Assembly: GCA_019635415.1 (NCBI GenBank)
Contig: JAHBZN010000002.1
Span: 992,001-1,056,000 of the forward strand
Source of the DNA: Ramlibacter sp.
GTDB lineage: Bacteria > Pseudomonadota > Gammaproteobacteria > Burkholderiales > Burkholderiaceae_C
Direction: 5' to 3'
DNA length: 64,000 bases
A model generated the notes under the pieces. That model searched no databases. It was not told the origin of the DNA and worked only from the letters and a program-made list of their open reading frames with translations. The position numbers were made by a program, and so were the translations under genes. Below are positions 56,612 to 64,000 of the stretch, one piece after another; the stretch's first letter is position 1, and each line of letters begins with the position of its first letter.

Positions 56612-56658
56612 GCATGGGGTGCAAGGGGTCGAAGGTTCGAATCCTTTCACGCCGACCA
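56612..56658 (+). repeat. attachment-site direct repeat, right
   Basis: This 47-base copy of the tRNA-Pro 3' end is identical to 48607-48653. The bases before it do not resemble a tRNA 5' half, so no second functional tRNA is present. Confidence 0.9.
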
Positions 56659-56668
56659 GACAAATCCA

Positions 56669-56708
56669 AAGGGTTGGCAGGGTGCTCCTGCCGACCCTTT
56701 TCTTTTAT
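56669..56708 (+). terminator. probable original host terminator of tRNA-Pro
   Basis: AAGGGTTGGCAGG (56669-56681) pairs with CCTGCCGACCCTT (56687-56699), followed by TTTCTTTT. It lies right after the second attachment repeat, where the host sequence downstream of the uninterrupted tRNA would have been. Confidence 0.8.
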
Positions 56709-56790
56709 GCTCACATCCCATGGATGAGAGAATACGATCAGGGTGGCGACCTGCCGGTCAATCAACAAGCCCTCCACTGGACCTGGCCCC

Positions 56791-57687
56791 ATGGTGACGA
56801 CCGTTGTTTTTGCCGACCTCGTTGGCAGTACCGGAATCTTTGAGCGACTTGGCGATGCGACAGCTTCGCGCTTTGTCACGCAACTCACCACGGCCCTGAG
56901 CAAAACCTTTGAAGATCACCGCGGCCGGGTGGTCAAACTGCTGGGCGACGGGTTGTTTGTCGTCTTTCCGGCCGAAGGAGACGCCTTGGCGGCCTGCATC
57001 GCCATCCAGGCTCGATTGCAGGACAAACCCGTCTATCCCGGGGGCCAGGGTGGGGCTCCGGTTCAGATGCAGATGGGGGTCGAATCGGGTGACGTGGTCG
57101 AGATCGATGGTGATTGTTTCGGCGATGCGGTCAACAGCGCCGCGCGTCTGGCGGACCTGGCCGGCGCCGATCAGATCCTGACGACTCAGCGCGTTCGCGA
57201 TGCCCTGGCGCCGCTGCAGCAGTCCCAACTGCGCAGCCTGGGGCCGATCTACCTGCGTGGCAGGACGGATGCCACCGAAGTCTTCCGCGTCGACTGGCGT
57301 GTCGATCGCGACGCCGATGCCACCATCATGGGGGTCTCCATGCTCAAGGTGGCACTGAACGCCCGCCTTGAGATTTCAGCCGCCGGCCAGACGCTGGAAC
57401 TGGGCGCCAGAGGGGAAAAGATCACCATCGGTCGTGCGACGACTGCGTCGCTCTCGCTCAACGATTCACGTGTTTCGCGGGTTCACGCGACTGTGGAATG
57501 GCGTGGCGGGCAGTTCGTTCTGGGTGACGCCTCCAGTTTTGGCTCCTGGGTCTACATGGGCAATCAGAGTGAACCGGTCGTGCTGCGGCGCACGGAGTGC
57601 TATCTGGTGGGTAGCGGTCAGATTGCCCTGGGTTGCGAGCGCGACGCCGAAGCCGCGCCGCTGGTGTCGTTTTCTGTCACCAGTTGA
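56791..57687 (+). CDS. class III adenylate/guanylate cyclase with FHA domain
   Basis: This 298-residue protein starts with a class III cyclase domain (VVFADLVGSTGIFERLGD with metal Asp9; VKLLGDGLFVVFP with Asp53). A C-terminal FHA domain follows (ITIGRATTASLSLNDSRVSRVHATVEW). It would make cAMP or cGMP in response to phosphothreonine partners, or simply be scaffolded by them. It is the first of three co-directional signalling genes with a kinase downstream. A start at 56743 is possible but adds an atypical tail. Confidence 0.88.
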   Translation: MVTTVVFADLVGSTGIFERLGDATASRFVTQLTTALSKTFEDHRGRVVKLLGDGLFVVFPAEGDALAACIAIQARLQDKPVYPGGQGGAPVQMQMGVESGDVVEIDGDCFGDAVNSAARLADLAGADQILTTQRVRDALAPLQQSQLRSLGPIYLRGRTDATEVFRVDWRVDRDADATIMGVSMLKVALNARLEISAAGQTLELGARGEKITIGRATTASLSLNDSRVSRVHATVEWRGGQFVLGDASSFGSWVYMGNQSEPVVLRRTECYLVGSGQIALGCERDAEAAPLVSFSVTS

Positions 57688-57706
57688 AGGCGTCGCGAAC
57701 GCGATC

Positions 57707-58825
57707 ATGGCGATTGAGCTTCGTACATCGGGCCCCGGTCTTGATGACCTTCGAATCATTTCGGCGGGTCAGGCCGAAGTGGTGCTGGGGCGCGATGCGG
57801 ACTGTGACATCTGCCTGCCCGATCCACGGCGCAATGTCTCACGGCGCCACCTGGCGATCTGGTGCGAGGATGACCGGCTCCATTTCCGCGTGCTGTCGGT
57901 GGTCAACGGCATCCGGCTTGCCTCCCGCGACATGCCGCCCGGTACGGGAGGGGTGCTTCCCGAGGGGCAGATTCTCGGGCTCGGAGACTACCAAATGGTC
58001 GCGGCGGTCGTCGCCGACGTGGCGGACGAGGACCCGTGGGCAGCGCTGGATCGCAGCGCCTCGGCGTTCGGGGCGTCTCCTTCCATGCTTGAACCCGCAT
58101 TCCGTCCGACGGTGGCCGACTTGCCCGTGCCGGACGCGGACGATCCTTTTGGTGACTGGGGCTTTGAGTCGACGATGGGCCCAGGCTCGCGGGCGGGTCC
58201 AGGCCTGGATGCGACGGGGACGGGGCAGGGGGCGGTCGATCTTTCGGGGTTGTTTCGTGGCCTGGGGCTGGACCCGGCCTCGGTAGGACCTCTCAGCGAG
58301 GGGGAACTGGAGGACATGGGCCGGTTGATGCGGCTGGCCTTGACCGCCGTGCTGGATTCCCACGCGGCGCTTGCTGGCCAGCGCCGTGAATTGAATGCCG
58401 AGGATCGCACGATGCTGGCCGTCAAAAACAATAATCCACTCAAGGCCGATTGGCCGATGGACGTGCGCCTTCGCTACCTGACGGGCGGGCGGGGCGCCAC
58501 AACCGGCTTCATTGCACCCTATCGTGCGCTGGCCGAACTGGTCGCCGAATTGCGCGACCACGACCAGGCGGCGGGAGTTGGCGCGCGCGCCGTGGTCGAA
58601 GGGGCTTTGCGCGAGCTATCGCCAGCGGCGCTCAAGAAAGTCCTGCCTGGTGGCGCCCGGCTGTTTGAAAGCGCCCGCCTTTGGGACGCCTATGTGCGCC
58701 ACCATGAGCAGCAGGGCAGCGACATGCCGGCCTGGCTGCAGCGGTTGTTTGATCGCTTTTTTGCGGATGCGTACCTGCGGGAAATCCGCAGACTGCAGCG
58801 CGAGCGGACAACGCGACCCCATTAG
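57707..58825 (+). CDS. FHA-domain protein, T6SS TagH-like C-terminus
   Basis: This 372-residue protein has an N-terminal FHA domain (VVLGRDADCDICLPDPRRNVSRRHLAI, residues 22-50). A Pro/Asp-rich linker and a C-terminal domain like that of type VI secretion FHA proteins (TagH/ImpI) follow (MLAVKNNNPLK...; FIAPYRALAELVAELRDH; ALKKVLPGGARLFESARLWDAYVRHHEQ). No T6SS structural gene is visible in the window. It starts 19 bases after the cyclase gene; the frame open from 57368 is shadow. Confidence 0.87.
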   Translation: MAIELRTSGPGLDDLRIISAGQAEVVLGRDADCDICLPDPRRNVSRRHLAIWCEDDRLHFRVLSVVNGIRLASRDMPPGTGGVLPEGQILGLGDYQMVAAVVADVADEDPWAALDRSASAFGASPSMLEPAFRPTVADLPVPDADDPFGDWGFESTMGPGSRAGPGLDATGTGQGAVDLSGLFRGLGLDPASVGPLSEGELEDMGRLMRLALTAVLDSHAALAGQRRELNAEDRTMLAVKNNNPLKADWPMDVRLRYLTGGRGATTGFIAPYRALAELVAELRDHDQAAGVGARAVVEGALRELSPAALKKVLPGGARLFESARLWDAYVRHHEQQGSDMPAWLQRLFDRFFADAYLREIRRLQRERTTRPH

Positions 58826-58884
58826 GCCTGTCATACCGTGGCAGTTAGAATGGTCTTTCCCCGATCATTCCCCACCCACCCGCT

Positions 58885-60888
58885 GTGAGTCTCAAAAAGC
58901 TTGGCCGATACGATCTGATCCGCGTGCTTGGCAAAGGCGCGATGGGCATTGTTTATGAAGGCCGTGATCCGAATCTGGACCGGCGCGTGGCCATCAAGAC
59001 GGTCAAGGTCGAGAATCTTTCGGAGGCAGCGGCCGCAGAGTACGAAGCGCGGTTCCGGACCGAGGCGCGCTCGGCAGCCCGCCTGCAGCACCCCAACATC
59101 GTCAGCGTCTATGACTCCGACCGGGACGGCGACATCGCGTTTCTCGTCATGGAGTTCATTCAGGGCGACGACCTCAAGCACCACATTGACCAGGGTGTTC
59201 GCTATTCGCTCGAGCAGTCGCTCAAGATCATTCGTGATCTGCTTTCGGCGCTGGACTATGCGCACAAGCAGGGGATCGTCCATCGTGACATCAAGCCGGC
59301 CAACCTGCTGCTGGAACCCGGTGGCCGCGTCAAACTGACCGACTTCGGCGTGGCGCGGATCCAGGATTCGGGCGAGGCCACGCGCACGCAGGGCAGCATG
59401 GTGGGCACGCTCAAATACATGTCCCCCGAGCAGGTGCAGGGCCAGAAGATCGACTCGCGGGCCGACCTGTTTTCTGTCGGCGTCGTCCTGTACCAGTTGC
59501 TCACCGACAAGCGGCCGTTTGATGGGGACAACGATTTTTCGATCATCCATCAGATCATCGGCCACACGCCGCAACCCCCCAGTGCCTACAACGCGCGGCT
59601 GCCCGCCGCCATTGATGCCGTGGTGGCGCGTGCCCTGGCCAAGGACCGCGAGCAGCGGTTTGCAACGGCCCGGGACTTCGCGGTGGCCTTGCAATCCGCC
59701 ATTCGACGGGCGGAGGATGCGACTGTGGTGCCGCCTGCCGACCCCTTCAAGAAGCCTGCCGACGAGCGTGCGGGCGCGGGTGGATCGCGCGGGACCGCGG
59801 GCAGCGGAGCAACGTCGGGTACCTCGGTCACCTCGGCCACCTCGGCCACCAGTGGCTCGACCGCCACGGTCACGCAGGAACTCGAGCTGGTGTACTGGAA
59901 GGACGTCAAGGACTCCACCGATCCCGAAGAGATCGAGATGTTCCTGGCCAAGTTTCCGTCCGGTATCTACGGTGAACTGGCGCAGAAGCGCCTGATGCGC
60001 CTGCGCGCGGTCAACTCGTCGCCGGACCAGACGGTGCTGGCGGGTGTGACGGCTGGGGCGACGACCCCCTCCGACCAGGATCCGGATGCCACCCGTTTGT
60101 TGCCAGACCCTCTCCCGGTCAAGGCGGCCACGTCAGCCGAAGACCCCACGCGCACCCTGGTCGAATCCCGCGACTCTGGTGCGTCTGTGGCCGAGACGGC
60201 CAGTGTGACCGCGCCGCCCCAGCCCAGTCCGCCGGCCACGGCGGCGCATTCAACGCCTCCGGAAGCAGCGCCTGTGGCCCCCGCCCCTGTCGCTGCACCG
60301 CTGAAGAAGCCGGGCCAGAAGCCGCAGACTCTCGTGGTTGGAGGATTGGCCTGCCTCGTTGCCGTGGGCGCCGCTGCGTATTTCATGACGCGAGGCGCGG
60401 AGCCGGCCACTGGGGGCCTACCCGAACCCATGGCCGCCGCTTCGGCCCCTCTGGACGCCGCATCCGCCCCACACACGGGGGCTTCCTCACCGGCAATGGC
60501 CGGTGCCAGCAGTGCCGCTGCCAGCGAGCCCGCGCATGCGCCGAGTCCACCCAGTTCGCATGCCGTCCATCCTGCACCGGCAAAAAGCGTGTCCAAGACC
60601 CCCAAAGCCGCACCTGCGCCAGCACCTGCTCCGGTCGTGGTGCCTCCGGCGCCGGTGCAGGCACCGTCGGCTCCCGCGCGGGAGACCCAACCCAAGGCCG
60701 CGACACCGACGGCTGCCGCGCCTCAGCGCGCAGGCAGCCCGAATGACGCCTGCAAAGACCGCATCTTCCTGGCGCGCGAGTTCTGCCTGAAGGAGCAGTG
60801 CGATATTCCAGCGTTCTTCAGCCATCCCGTATGTGTCCAGCGACGGGCTGAGGCCAAGATGCGCGAAGAGAGCAAGGTCCGCAACTAG
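58885..60888 (+). CDS. membrane Ser/Thr protein kinase (Hanks type)
   Basis: This 667-residue kinase begins with a GTG. It has the P-loop LGKGAMGIVYEG (residues 15-26), Lys38, HRDIKPANLL (His133-Arg-Asp135) and DFGVARI (Asp153), all catalytic residues being intact. A Thr/Ser/Ala-rich juxtamembrane stretch precedes one membrane helix (about residues 482-503). A long Ala/Pro-rich outer region ends in a small four-cysteine domain (ACKDRIFLAREFCLKEQCDIPAF...VCVQRR). It probably phosphorylates the FHA partners upstream. No matching phosphatase is visible. Confidence 0.92.
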   Translation: MSLKKLGRYDLIRVLGKGAMGIVYEGRDPNLDRRVAIKTVKVENLSEAAAAEYEARFRTEARSAARLQHPNIVSVYDSDRDGDIAFLVMEFIQGDDLKHHIDQGVRYSLEQSLKIIRDLLSALDYAHKQGIVHRDIKPANLLLEPGGRVKLTDFGVARIQDSGEATRTQGSMVGTLKYMSPEQVQGQKIDSRADLFSVGVVLYQLLTDKRPFDGDNDFSIIHQIIGHTPQPPSAYNARLPAAIDAVVARALAKDREQRFATARDFAVALQSAIRRAEDATVVPPADPFKKPADERAGAGGSRGTAGSGATSGTSVTSATSATSGSTATVTQELELVYWKDVKDSTDPEEIEMFLAKFPSGIYGELAQKRLMRLRAVNSSPDQTVLAGVTAGATTPSDQDPDATRLLPDPLPVKAATSAEDPTRTLVESRDSGASVAETASVTAPPQPSPPATAAHSTPPEAAPVAPAPVAAPLKKPGQKPQTLVVGGLACLVAVGAAAYFMTRGAEPATGGLPEPMAAASAPLDAASAPHTGASSPAMAGASSAAASEPAHAPSPPSSHAVHPAPAKSVSKTPKAAPAPAPAPVVVPPAPVQAPSAPARETQPKAATPTAAAPQRAGSPNDACKDRIFLAREFCLKEQCDIPAFFSHPVCVQRRAEAKMREESKVRN

Positions 60889-60912
60889 CCTCCAGCCGCG
60901 GAAAAGGCGGGC

Positions 60913-61461
60913 TCAGGTGATGTCGATGTCGTGCACCGGGAAGCCCTTGCCGGTGCGGCGATCTTCAAAGAAGCGAAGCAGCGTTTCGCGCACCGTCCTG
61001 AAGGCGATGTCCTCCCAGGGGATTTCGTGTTCGGCGAACAGCCGCGCCTCAATCGTCTCGTGCCCCGGCGCAAACTCGTCGCTGAGCAGCCGGGCCCGAT
61101 AGAACATGTGGACCTGGCCAACGCGCGGCACGTTCAGCACCGTGAAAAGACCTTCAAGTTCGAACCGGGCGCCGGCTTCTTCGTCGGTTTCGCGCGCCGC
61201 ACCCTGAGCGGTGGTCTCGTCCAGTTCCATGAAGCCGGCCGGCAAGGTCCACTTGCCCCAACGGGGCTCGATGTTGCGCTTGCACAGCAGGACCCGGTCA
61301 CCCCATACGGGCACCGTGCCCACCACGTTGAGCGGGTTTTCGTAGTGGATGGTGTGGCAGGCGGGGCATACGGCCCGTTCCTTGACATCGCCGTCGTCTG
61401 GCACGCGGTAGGTGACGGCACTGCCGCAGTTCTTGCAATGTTTGATCGGGCTGCGCAGCAT
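60913..61461 (-). CDS. Nudix hydrolase with N-terminal zinc ribbon
   Basis: This 182-residue protein has a CxxC...CxxC zinc ribbon (HCKNCGSAVTY...AVCPACHTIHYENP). A canonical Nudix box follows (GFMELDETTAQGAARETDEEAGA, residues about 76-98) with the REx2EE core intact. It resembles the NudC-like/ADP-ribose pyrophosphatase subgroup, hydrolysing a nucleoside diphosphate derivative. It converges on the kinase gene. Confidence 0.9.
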   Translation of the reverse strand: MLRSPIKHCKNCGSAVTYRVPDDGDVKERAVCPACHTIHYENPLNVVGTVPVWGDRVLLCKRNIEPRWGKWTLPAGFMELDETTAQGAARETDEEAGARFELEGLFTVLNVPRVGQVHMFYRARLLSDEFAPGHETIEARLFAEHEIPWEDIAFRTVRETLLRFFEDRRTGKGFPVHDIDIT

Positions 61462-61482
61462 CCGGGCAGTGTACGGGGAAAT

Positions 61483-61508
61483 AAAAAGGACTCCCGCAGG
61501 AGTCCTTT
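61483..61508 (-). terminator. rho-independent terminator after the TRAP receptor gene
   Basis: AAGGACTCC (61486-61494) pairs with GGAGTCCTT (61499-61507) around a CGCA loop. On the minus strand the stem is followed by T residues, 20 bases after the TRAP receptor stop. Confidence 0.8.
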
Positions 61509-61526
61509 CAATGTCGTCTTCGACCG

Positions 61527-62570
61527 TCAGGCTTTGCCGTGCTTGGCGATCAGGGCCTTGGCGGTTTCAAGAAGCTTCTTGCCGTCGAAATTGCGCTTGT
61601 TCATGTCGGCGACCCATTCCTCGTCGATACGGCTGGACAGCTTGCGGAATTCCGCGGCGTCAGCGGGCGTGATCTGGTAGATGGTGTTGCCGCGGTCGGA
61701 GGCGCTCTTGCGGCCGTTCGGGTCGTTGCTCTGCTGCACCTTGCCCAGCCAGGCCGAGGTGGCCATGCCCGAATTGTTGTCGATGACCTTCTTCAGGTCA
61801 GGGGCCAGCGATTCGTACTTGGGCTTGTTCATGGCCATCACGAAGGTGGTGGTGTACAGCGCGGGCTCATTGGCCGGGAACTCGCTGTGGAACTTGCACA
61901 GTTCGTTGACCTTGATGGACGGCACGACTTCCCAGGGAATGACGCATGCCTCGATGGTGCCCTTGGACAGCGCATCGGTGATGGCGGGCAGGGGCATGCC
62001 CACCGGAGTGGCGCCCACCGAGGCCAGCATCTTGGTGACCTGGCGGGTCGGGCCGCGCACCTTCATGCCCTTGAGGTCCGCGGGCGTCTTGATGAGCTTG
62101 TCCTTGGAATGGAACATGCCGGGGCCATGGACATGCAAGGCGATCACGTGGGTGTCCTTGAACTCGTCGGGTGCCATGGTCTGGGTGTATTCCCAGTAGG
62201 CCTTGGAGGTCGCCTCGGCGTTGTTCATCATGAATGGCAGCTCGAATGCCTCGATGCGGGGGAAGCGGCCCGCCGTGTTGCCGGGCAGCGTCCAGACGAT
62301 GTCCACCACGCCATCCTTGGCCTGGTCATACAGCTGTGCAGGGCTGCCGCCCAGCTGCATGGCCGGGTAAGCCTCGAACTTGATGCGCCCGCCCGATTCC
62401 TTCTCGACCTTCTCCATCCAGGGCTTGTGCATGGACAGCCACACATTGGACAGCGGTGCCATGAAGGTGTGGAATTTGAGGGTCACCGATTGCTGGGCAA
62501 GGCCGCTGAGGCCTGGCGCGCCCAGGGCCACGGCGGCCGAGGTCTTGAGGAGGGTGCGACGCTGGATCAT
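61527..62570 (-). CDS. TRAP transporter solute-binding protein DctP family
   Basis: This 347-residue receptor has a twin-arginine-like signal (MIQRRTLLKTSAAVALGAPGLSGLA) and the DctP fold (KFHTFMAPLSNVWLSMHKPWMEKVEKESGGRIKFEAYPAMQLGG; DLKGMKVRGPTRQVTKMLASVGATPVGMP with the substrate-binding Arg). No DctQM membrane genes are adjacent in the window. The gene lies downstream of gentisate catabolism genes, so an aromatic or carboxylic acid ligand is likely. Confidence 0.92.
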   Translation of the reverse strand: MIQRRTLLKTSAAVALGAPGLSGLAQQSVTLKFHTFMAPLSNVWLSMHKPWMEKVEKESGGRIKFEAYPAMQLGGSPAQLYDQAKDGVVDIVWTLPGNTAGRFPRIEAFELPFMMNNAEATSKAYWEYTQTMAPDEFKDTHVIALHVHGPGMFHSKDKLIKTPADLKGMKVRGPTRQVTKMLASVGATPVGMPLPAITDALSKGTIEACVIPWEVVPSIKVNELCKFHSEFPANEPALYTTTFVMAMNKPKYESLAPDLKKVIDNNSGMATSAWLGKVQQSNDPNGRKSASDRGNTIYQITPADAAEFRKLSSRIDEEWVADMNKRNFDGKKLLETAKALIAKHGKA

Positions 62571-62600
62571 GGAGGTCTCCGTATGAGTGGTGCCAATAAC

Positions 62601-62612
62601 TTAATATATTAA
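62601..62612 (-). promoter_or_regulatory. perfect AT palindrome upstream of the TRAP receptor gene
   Basis: TTAATATATTAA is a perfect 12-base palindrome about 30 bases before the TRAP receptor ATG, in the gap after the FAH gene. Size and symmetry suggest an operator for a MarR- or GntR-type regulator of the gentisate locus. The regulator itself is not in the window. Confidence 0.45.
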
Positions 62613-62652
62613 TCAACGCCCGTCTTTTGGGGCTTTCCCGCAAATGCCGGAC

Positions 62653-63354
62653 TCAGGCTGCCTGGACGCGGACGCGCAAGGTCTCCAGGCCGGCCACTGC
62701 GCCCACCAGCGTGTCGCCTGCCACCACGGCAGCAACGCCCTCGGGCGTACCGGTGTAGATCAGGTCGCCGGGCTGCAGTTCCCAGGCCGCGGACAGGTGC
62801 TCGATGGTTTCACCGATGTTCCAGATCAGCTTGGAGACGTTGCTGCGCTGACGATCCTGGCCATTGACCTGGACATGGATCTCCGCGTTGGCCACGTCAC
62901 CGGCTTGCCCAGCTGGGGTGATGGGACCGATCGGCGCCGACTGTTCAAAGGCCTTGCCAATGCACCAGGGCCGACCCTGCTTCTTCATCTCGTTCTGCAG
63001 GTCGCGGCGCGTCATGTCCAGACCCACGGCGTAGCCGTAGATGTGCCGGGCCGCGTCTTCGGCCTTGATGTTCTTGCCACCTGTGCCTATGGCCACCACG
63101 AGCTCGATCTCGTGGTGCAGGTTGTGGGTCAGGCTCGGGTAGGCCATGGTGCCGGTCTCGCCCGCATTGACGGGAACAATGGCGTCGGCAGGCTTGAGGA
63201 AGAAGAAGGGCGGCTCACGGCCGGTGAAGCCCATCTCCTTCGCATGCTCCTCGTAGTTGCGGCCCACGCAATAGATGCGGTGCACGGGAAAGCGCTCGGC
63301 CTTGCCGACCACAGGCACGGATGCAACGGGTGCGGGATTGAAAACGTAGCTCAT
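62653..63354 (-). CDS. fumarylacetoacetate hydrolase family protein (fumarylpyruvate hydrolase)
   Basis: This 233-residue protein has the FAH fold (VHRIYCVGRNYEEHAKEMGF; metal-binding HHEIELVVAIG; GDLIYTGTPEGV). In the gentisate pathway such enzymes hydrolyse fumarylpyruvate or maleylpyruvate to pyruvate and fumarate or maleate (NagK type). The ATG at 63354 overlaps the upstream dioxygenase stop by four bases, so the two are translationally coupled; the frame open to 63459 is shadow. Confidence 0.9.
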   Translation of the reverse strand: MSYVFNPAPVASVPVVGKAERFPVHRIYCVGRNYEEHAKEMGFTGREPPFFFLKPADAIVPVNAGETGTMAYPSLTHNLHHEIELVVAIGTGGKNIKAEDAARHIYGYAVGLDMTRRDLQNEMKKQGRPWCIGKAFEQSAPIGPITPAGQAGDVANAEIHVQVNGQDRQRSNVSKLIWNIGETIEHLSAAWELQPGDLIYTGTPEGVAAVVAGDTLVGAVAGLETLRVRVQAA

Positions 63355-64000
63355 GACAGCCTTTCTTCTTTGTGAATGCCCAGCGCCTGATGGACTGGGC
63401 GGTCGGAGTAACTGAACAGCACGCAGCCGCTGGTCGAGCGCAGGCGGGCAGTGTGCCATGACGGGACGACGAAGTGATCGCGTGGGGTCAATGGGAAGGT
63501 ATGGCGCACGCCGGCGTGTTCGATGTCCACCTCGCCCTGGCCTTCGACCACGCTGTAGACCGCGCCATCAGTCTGGCGCCAGGCCTTGCCCACGAACCCC
63601 GCCGGCAGCTTCTGCATGAAGGTCGCCATGGTGGGCATGGGGGAGCCGCCGTTTTGCGGGTTGACGTAGCGCAGCTTCACGCCGTCCCAGGCATCGATGG
63701 GTGCATCACGCTCCAGGGTGTCCAGCGCTTCGCGGCTGCGCGCGTAGGGGTAACTGAAGATCGGTGAGGTGGCGCCAAATGGAGCATCGTGGCGCACCGG
63801 TGCCATGTTGTGCCCGTAGCGGGCAAAACTCGCCCCTTCCGCGCGCGACACGGGCTGCGATTTTGCGTCGCCGTTCTCAGCGAAGCCGGCGTCGAAGAAG
63901 CGCAGCATCGGGATGTCCAGGCCATCAAGCCAGACCACGGGGCCCTGGGCTTCCGAGCCGTGGTCATGCCAGGTCCAGCTCGGCGTGATGATGAAGTCAC
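63351..64000 (-). CDS. gentisate 1,2-dioxygenase, partial (5' end outside window)
   Basis: The minus strand is open from the right edge, through DFIITPSWTWHDHGSEA, to a stop at 63351, giving about 216 residues. This corresponds to roughly the C-terminal 60 percent of a bicupin gentisate dioxygenase, including the iron-binding HDH of the first cupin and the second cupin (DHFVVPSWHTARLRS). The enzyme cleaves gentisate to maleylpyruvate. The ATG-like start at 63938 is internal and not the real start. Confidence 0.92.
   Translation of the reverse strand, partial: DFIITPSWTWHDHGSEAQGPVVWLDGLDIPMLRFFDAGFAENGDAKSQPVSRAEGASFARYGHNMAPVRHDAPFGATSPIFSYPYARSREALDTLERDAPIDAWDGVKLRYVNPQNGGSPMPTMATFMQKLPAGFVGKAWRQTDGAVYSVVEGQGEVDIEHAGVRHTFPLTPRDHFVVPSWHTARLRSTSGCVLFSYSDRPVHQALGIHKEERLS

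Larger units (their letters stand above)
48607..56658. mobile_element. degraded podovirus-like prophage remnant integrated at tRNA-Pro(GGG)
   Basis: The element of about 8 kb is bounded by 47-bp direct repeats of the tRNA 3' end (48607-48653 and 56612-56658). Inside are an integrase C-terminal stub, a tail-type protein cut at its N-terminus, a J-like tail protein, internal-virion-type proteins, a truncated PAPS-reductase-like gene and the C-terminal part of a large virion protein. No complete integrase, terminase, capsid, portal, polymerase or lysis gene remains. At least two deletion junctions (near 49.27 and 54.12 kb) show decay. Confidence 0.85.

Noticed and set aside
56577..56658. Second tRNA-Pro gene
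   Set aside because: Only the 3' 47 bases match; the preceding bases cannot form the acceptor, D or anticodon 5' arms. It is the attachment-site duplicate.
48607..56658. CRISPR array or tandem repeat array in the prophage region
   Set aside because: The only repeats are the two attachment repeats, the dispersed 11-18 base motif and coding repeats in the tail protein; there is no regular spacer pattern.
57707..60888. Part of a type VI secretion locus
   Set aside because: The FHA protein has a TagH-like end, but no tss, hcp, vgrG or clpV gene is present on either side in the window, so a T6SS call is not supported.

Overview
The window is a GC-rich chromosomal segment of a betaproteobacterium, most likely Comamonadaceae (Acidovorax, Hydrogenophaga, Polaromonas or Variovorax-like). 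The evidence is the thrS-infC-rpmI-rplT-pheS-pheT-ihfA-merR-tRNA-Pro order, Bug/tripartite tricarboxylate transporters, DUF1631, SWIB/histone-H1-like proteins, a five-step hut pathway and a dispersed intergenic repeat with a TGCTA...TAGC hairpin. All calls come from reading the sequence and translations; no database search was run.

Left part (1-12.2 kb): fragments of two hypothetical genes, then a histidine-utilisation locus arranged around a divergent hutC-type operator. The minus strand carries hutU, hutH and a NitT/TauT-type ABC transporter. The plus strand carries hutC, hutD, hutI, hutG, hutF and an Asp/Glu-racemase-like gene. Together they take histidine through urocanate, imidazolonepropionate, formiminoglutamate and formylglutamate to glutamate. 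From 12.2 to 15.2 kb lies a sulfur module: persulfide-dioxygenase-like hydrolase, BigR-type ArsR regulator, two YeeE/YedE half-proteins and a TauE/SafE exporter. From 15.2 to 23.5 kb come assorted genes (DUF4256, VOC, AraC/MFS pair, bactofilin, DUF1631), including one frameshifted small gene.

Middle (23.5-34.5 kb): an apparently uncharacterised catabolic cluster with two xylose-isomerase-like TIM barrels, DUF993, a Gfo/Idh/MocA dehydrogenase, an enolase-superfamily enzyme, TctABC transport genes, a TetR regulator and a thiamine-diphosphate enzyme. Repeated operator-like motifs suggest that TetR controls the whole set. Next are a SWIB protein, two EamA transporters, Lrp, an RraA/aldolase-family protein, a gamma-glutamylcyclotransferase and isocitrate lyase.

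Right part (40-64 kb): the translation operon begins with thrS, preceded by a Thr-rich leader peptide and a terminator with mutually exclusive pairings, which looks like a transcription attenuator. The operon ends in ihfA, a MerR gene and tRNA-Pro(GGG). The 3' end of this tRNA is the attachment site of a roughly 8-kb degraded podovirus-like prophage, bounded by 47-bp direct repeats. It keeps tail and internal-virion genes, an integrase stub and two deletion junctions. Beyond it is a signalling cluster (class III cyclase with FHA, T6SS-TagH-like FHA protein, Ser/Thr kinase), a Nudix hydrolase, a TRAP solute receptor, and the start of a gentisate operon (fumarylpyruvate hydrolase and gentisate 1,2-dioxygenase), which runs off the right edge.
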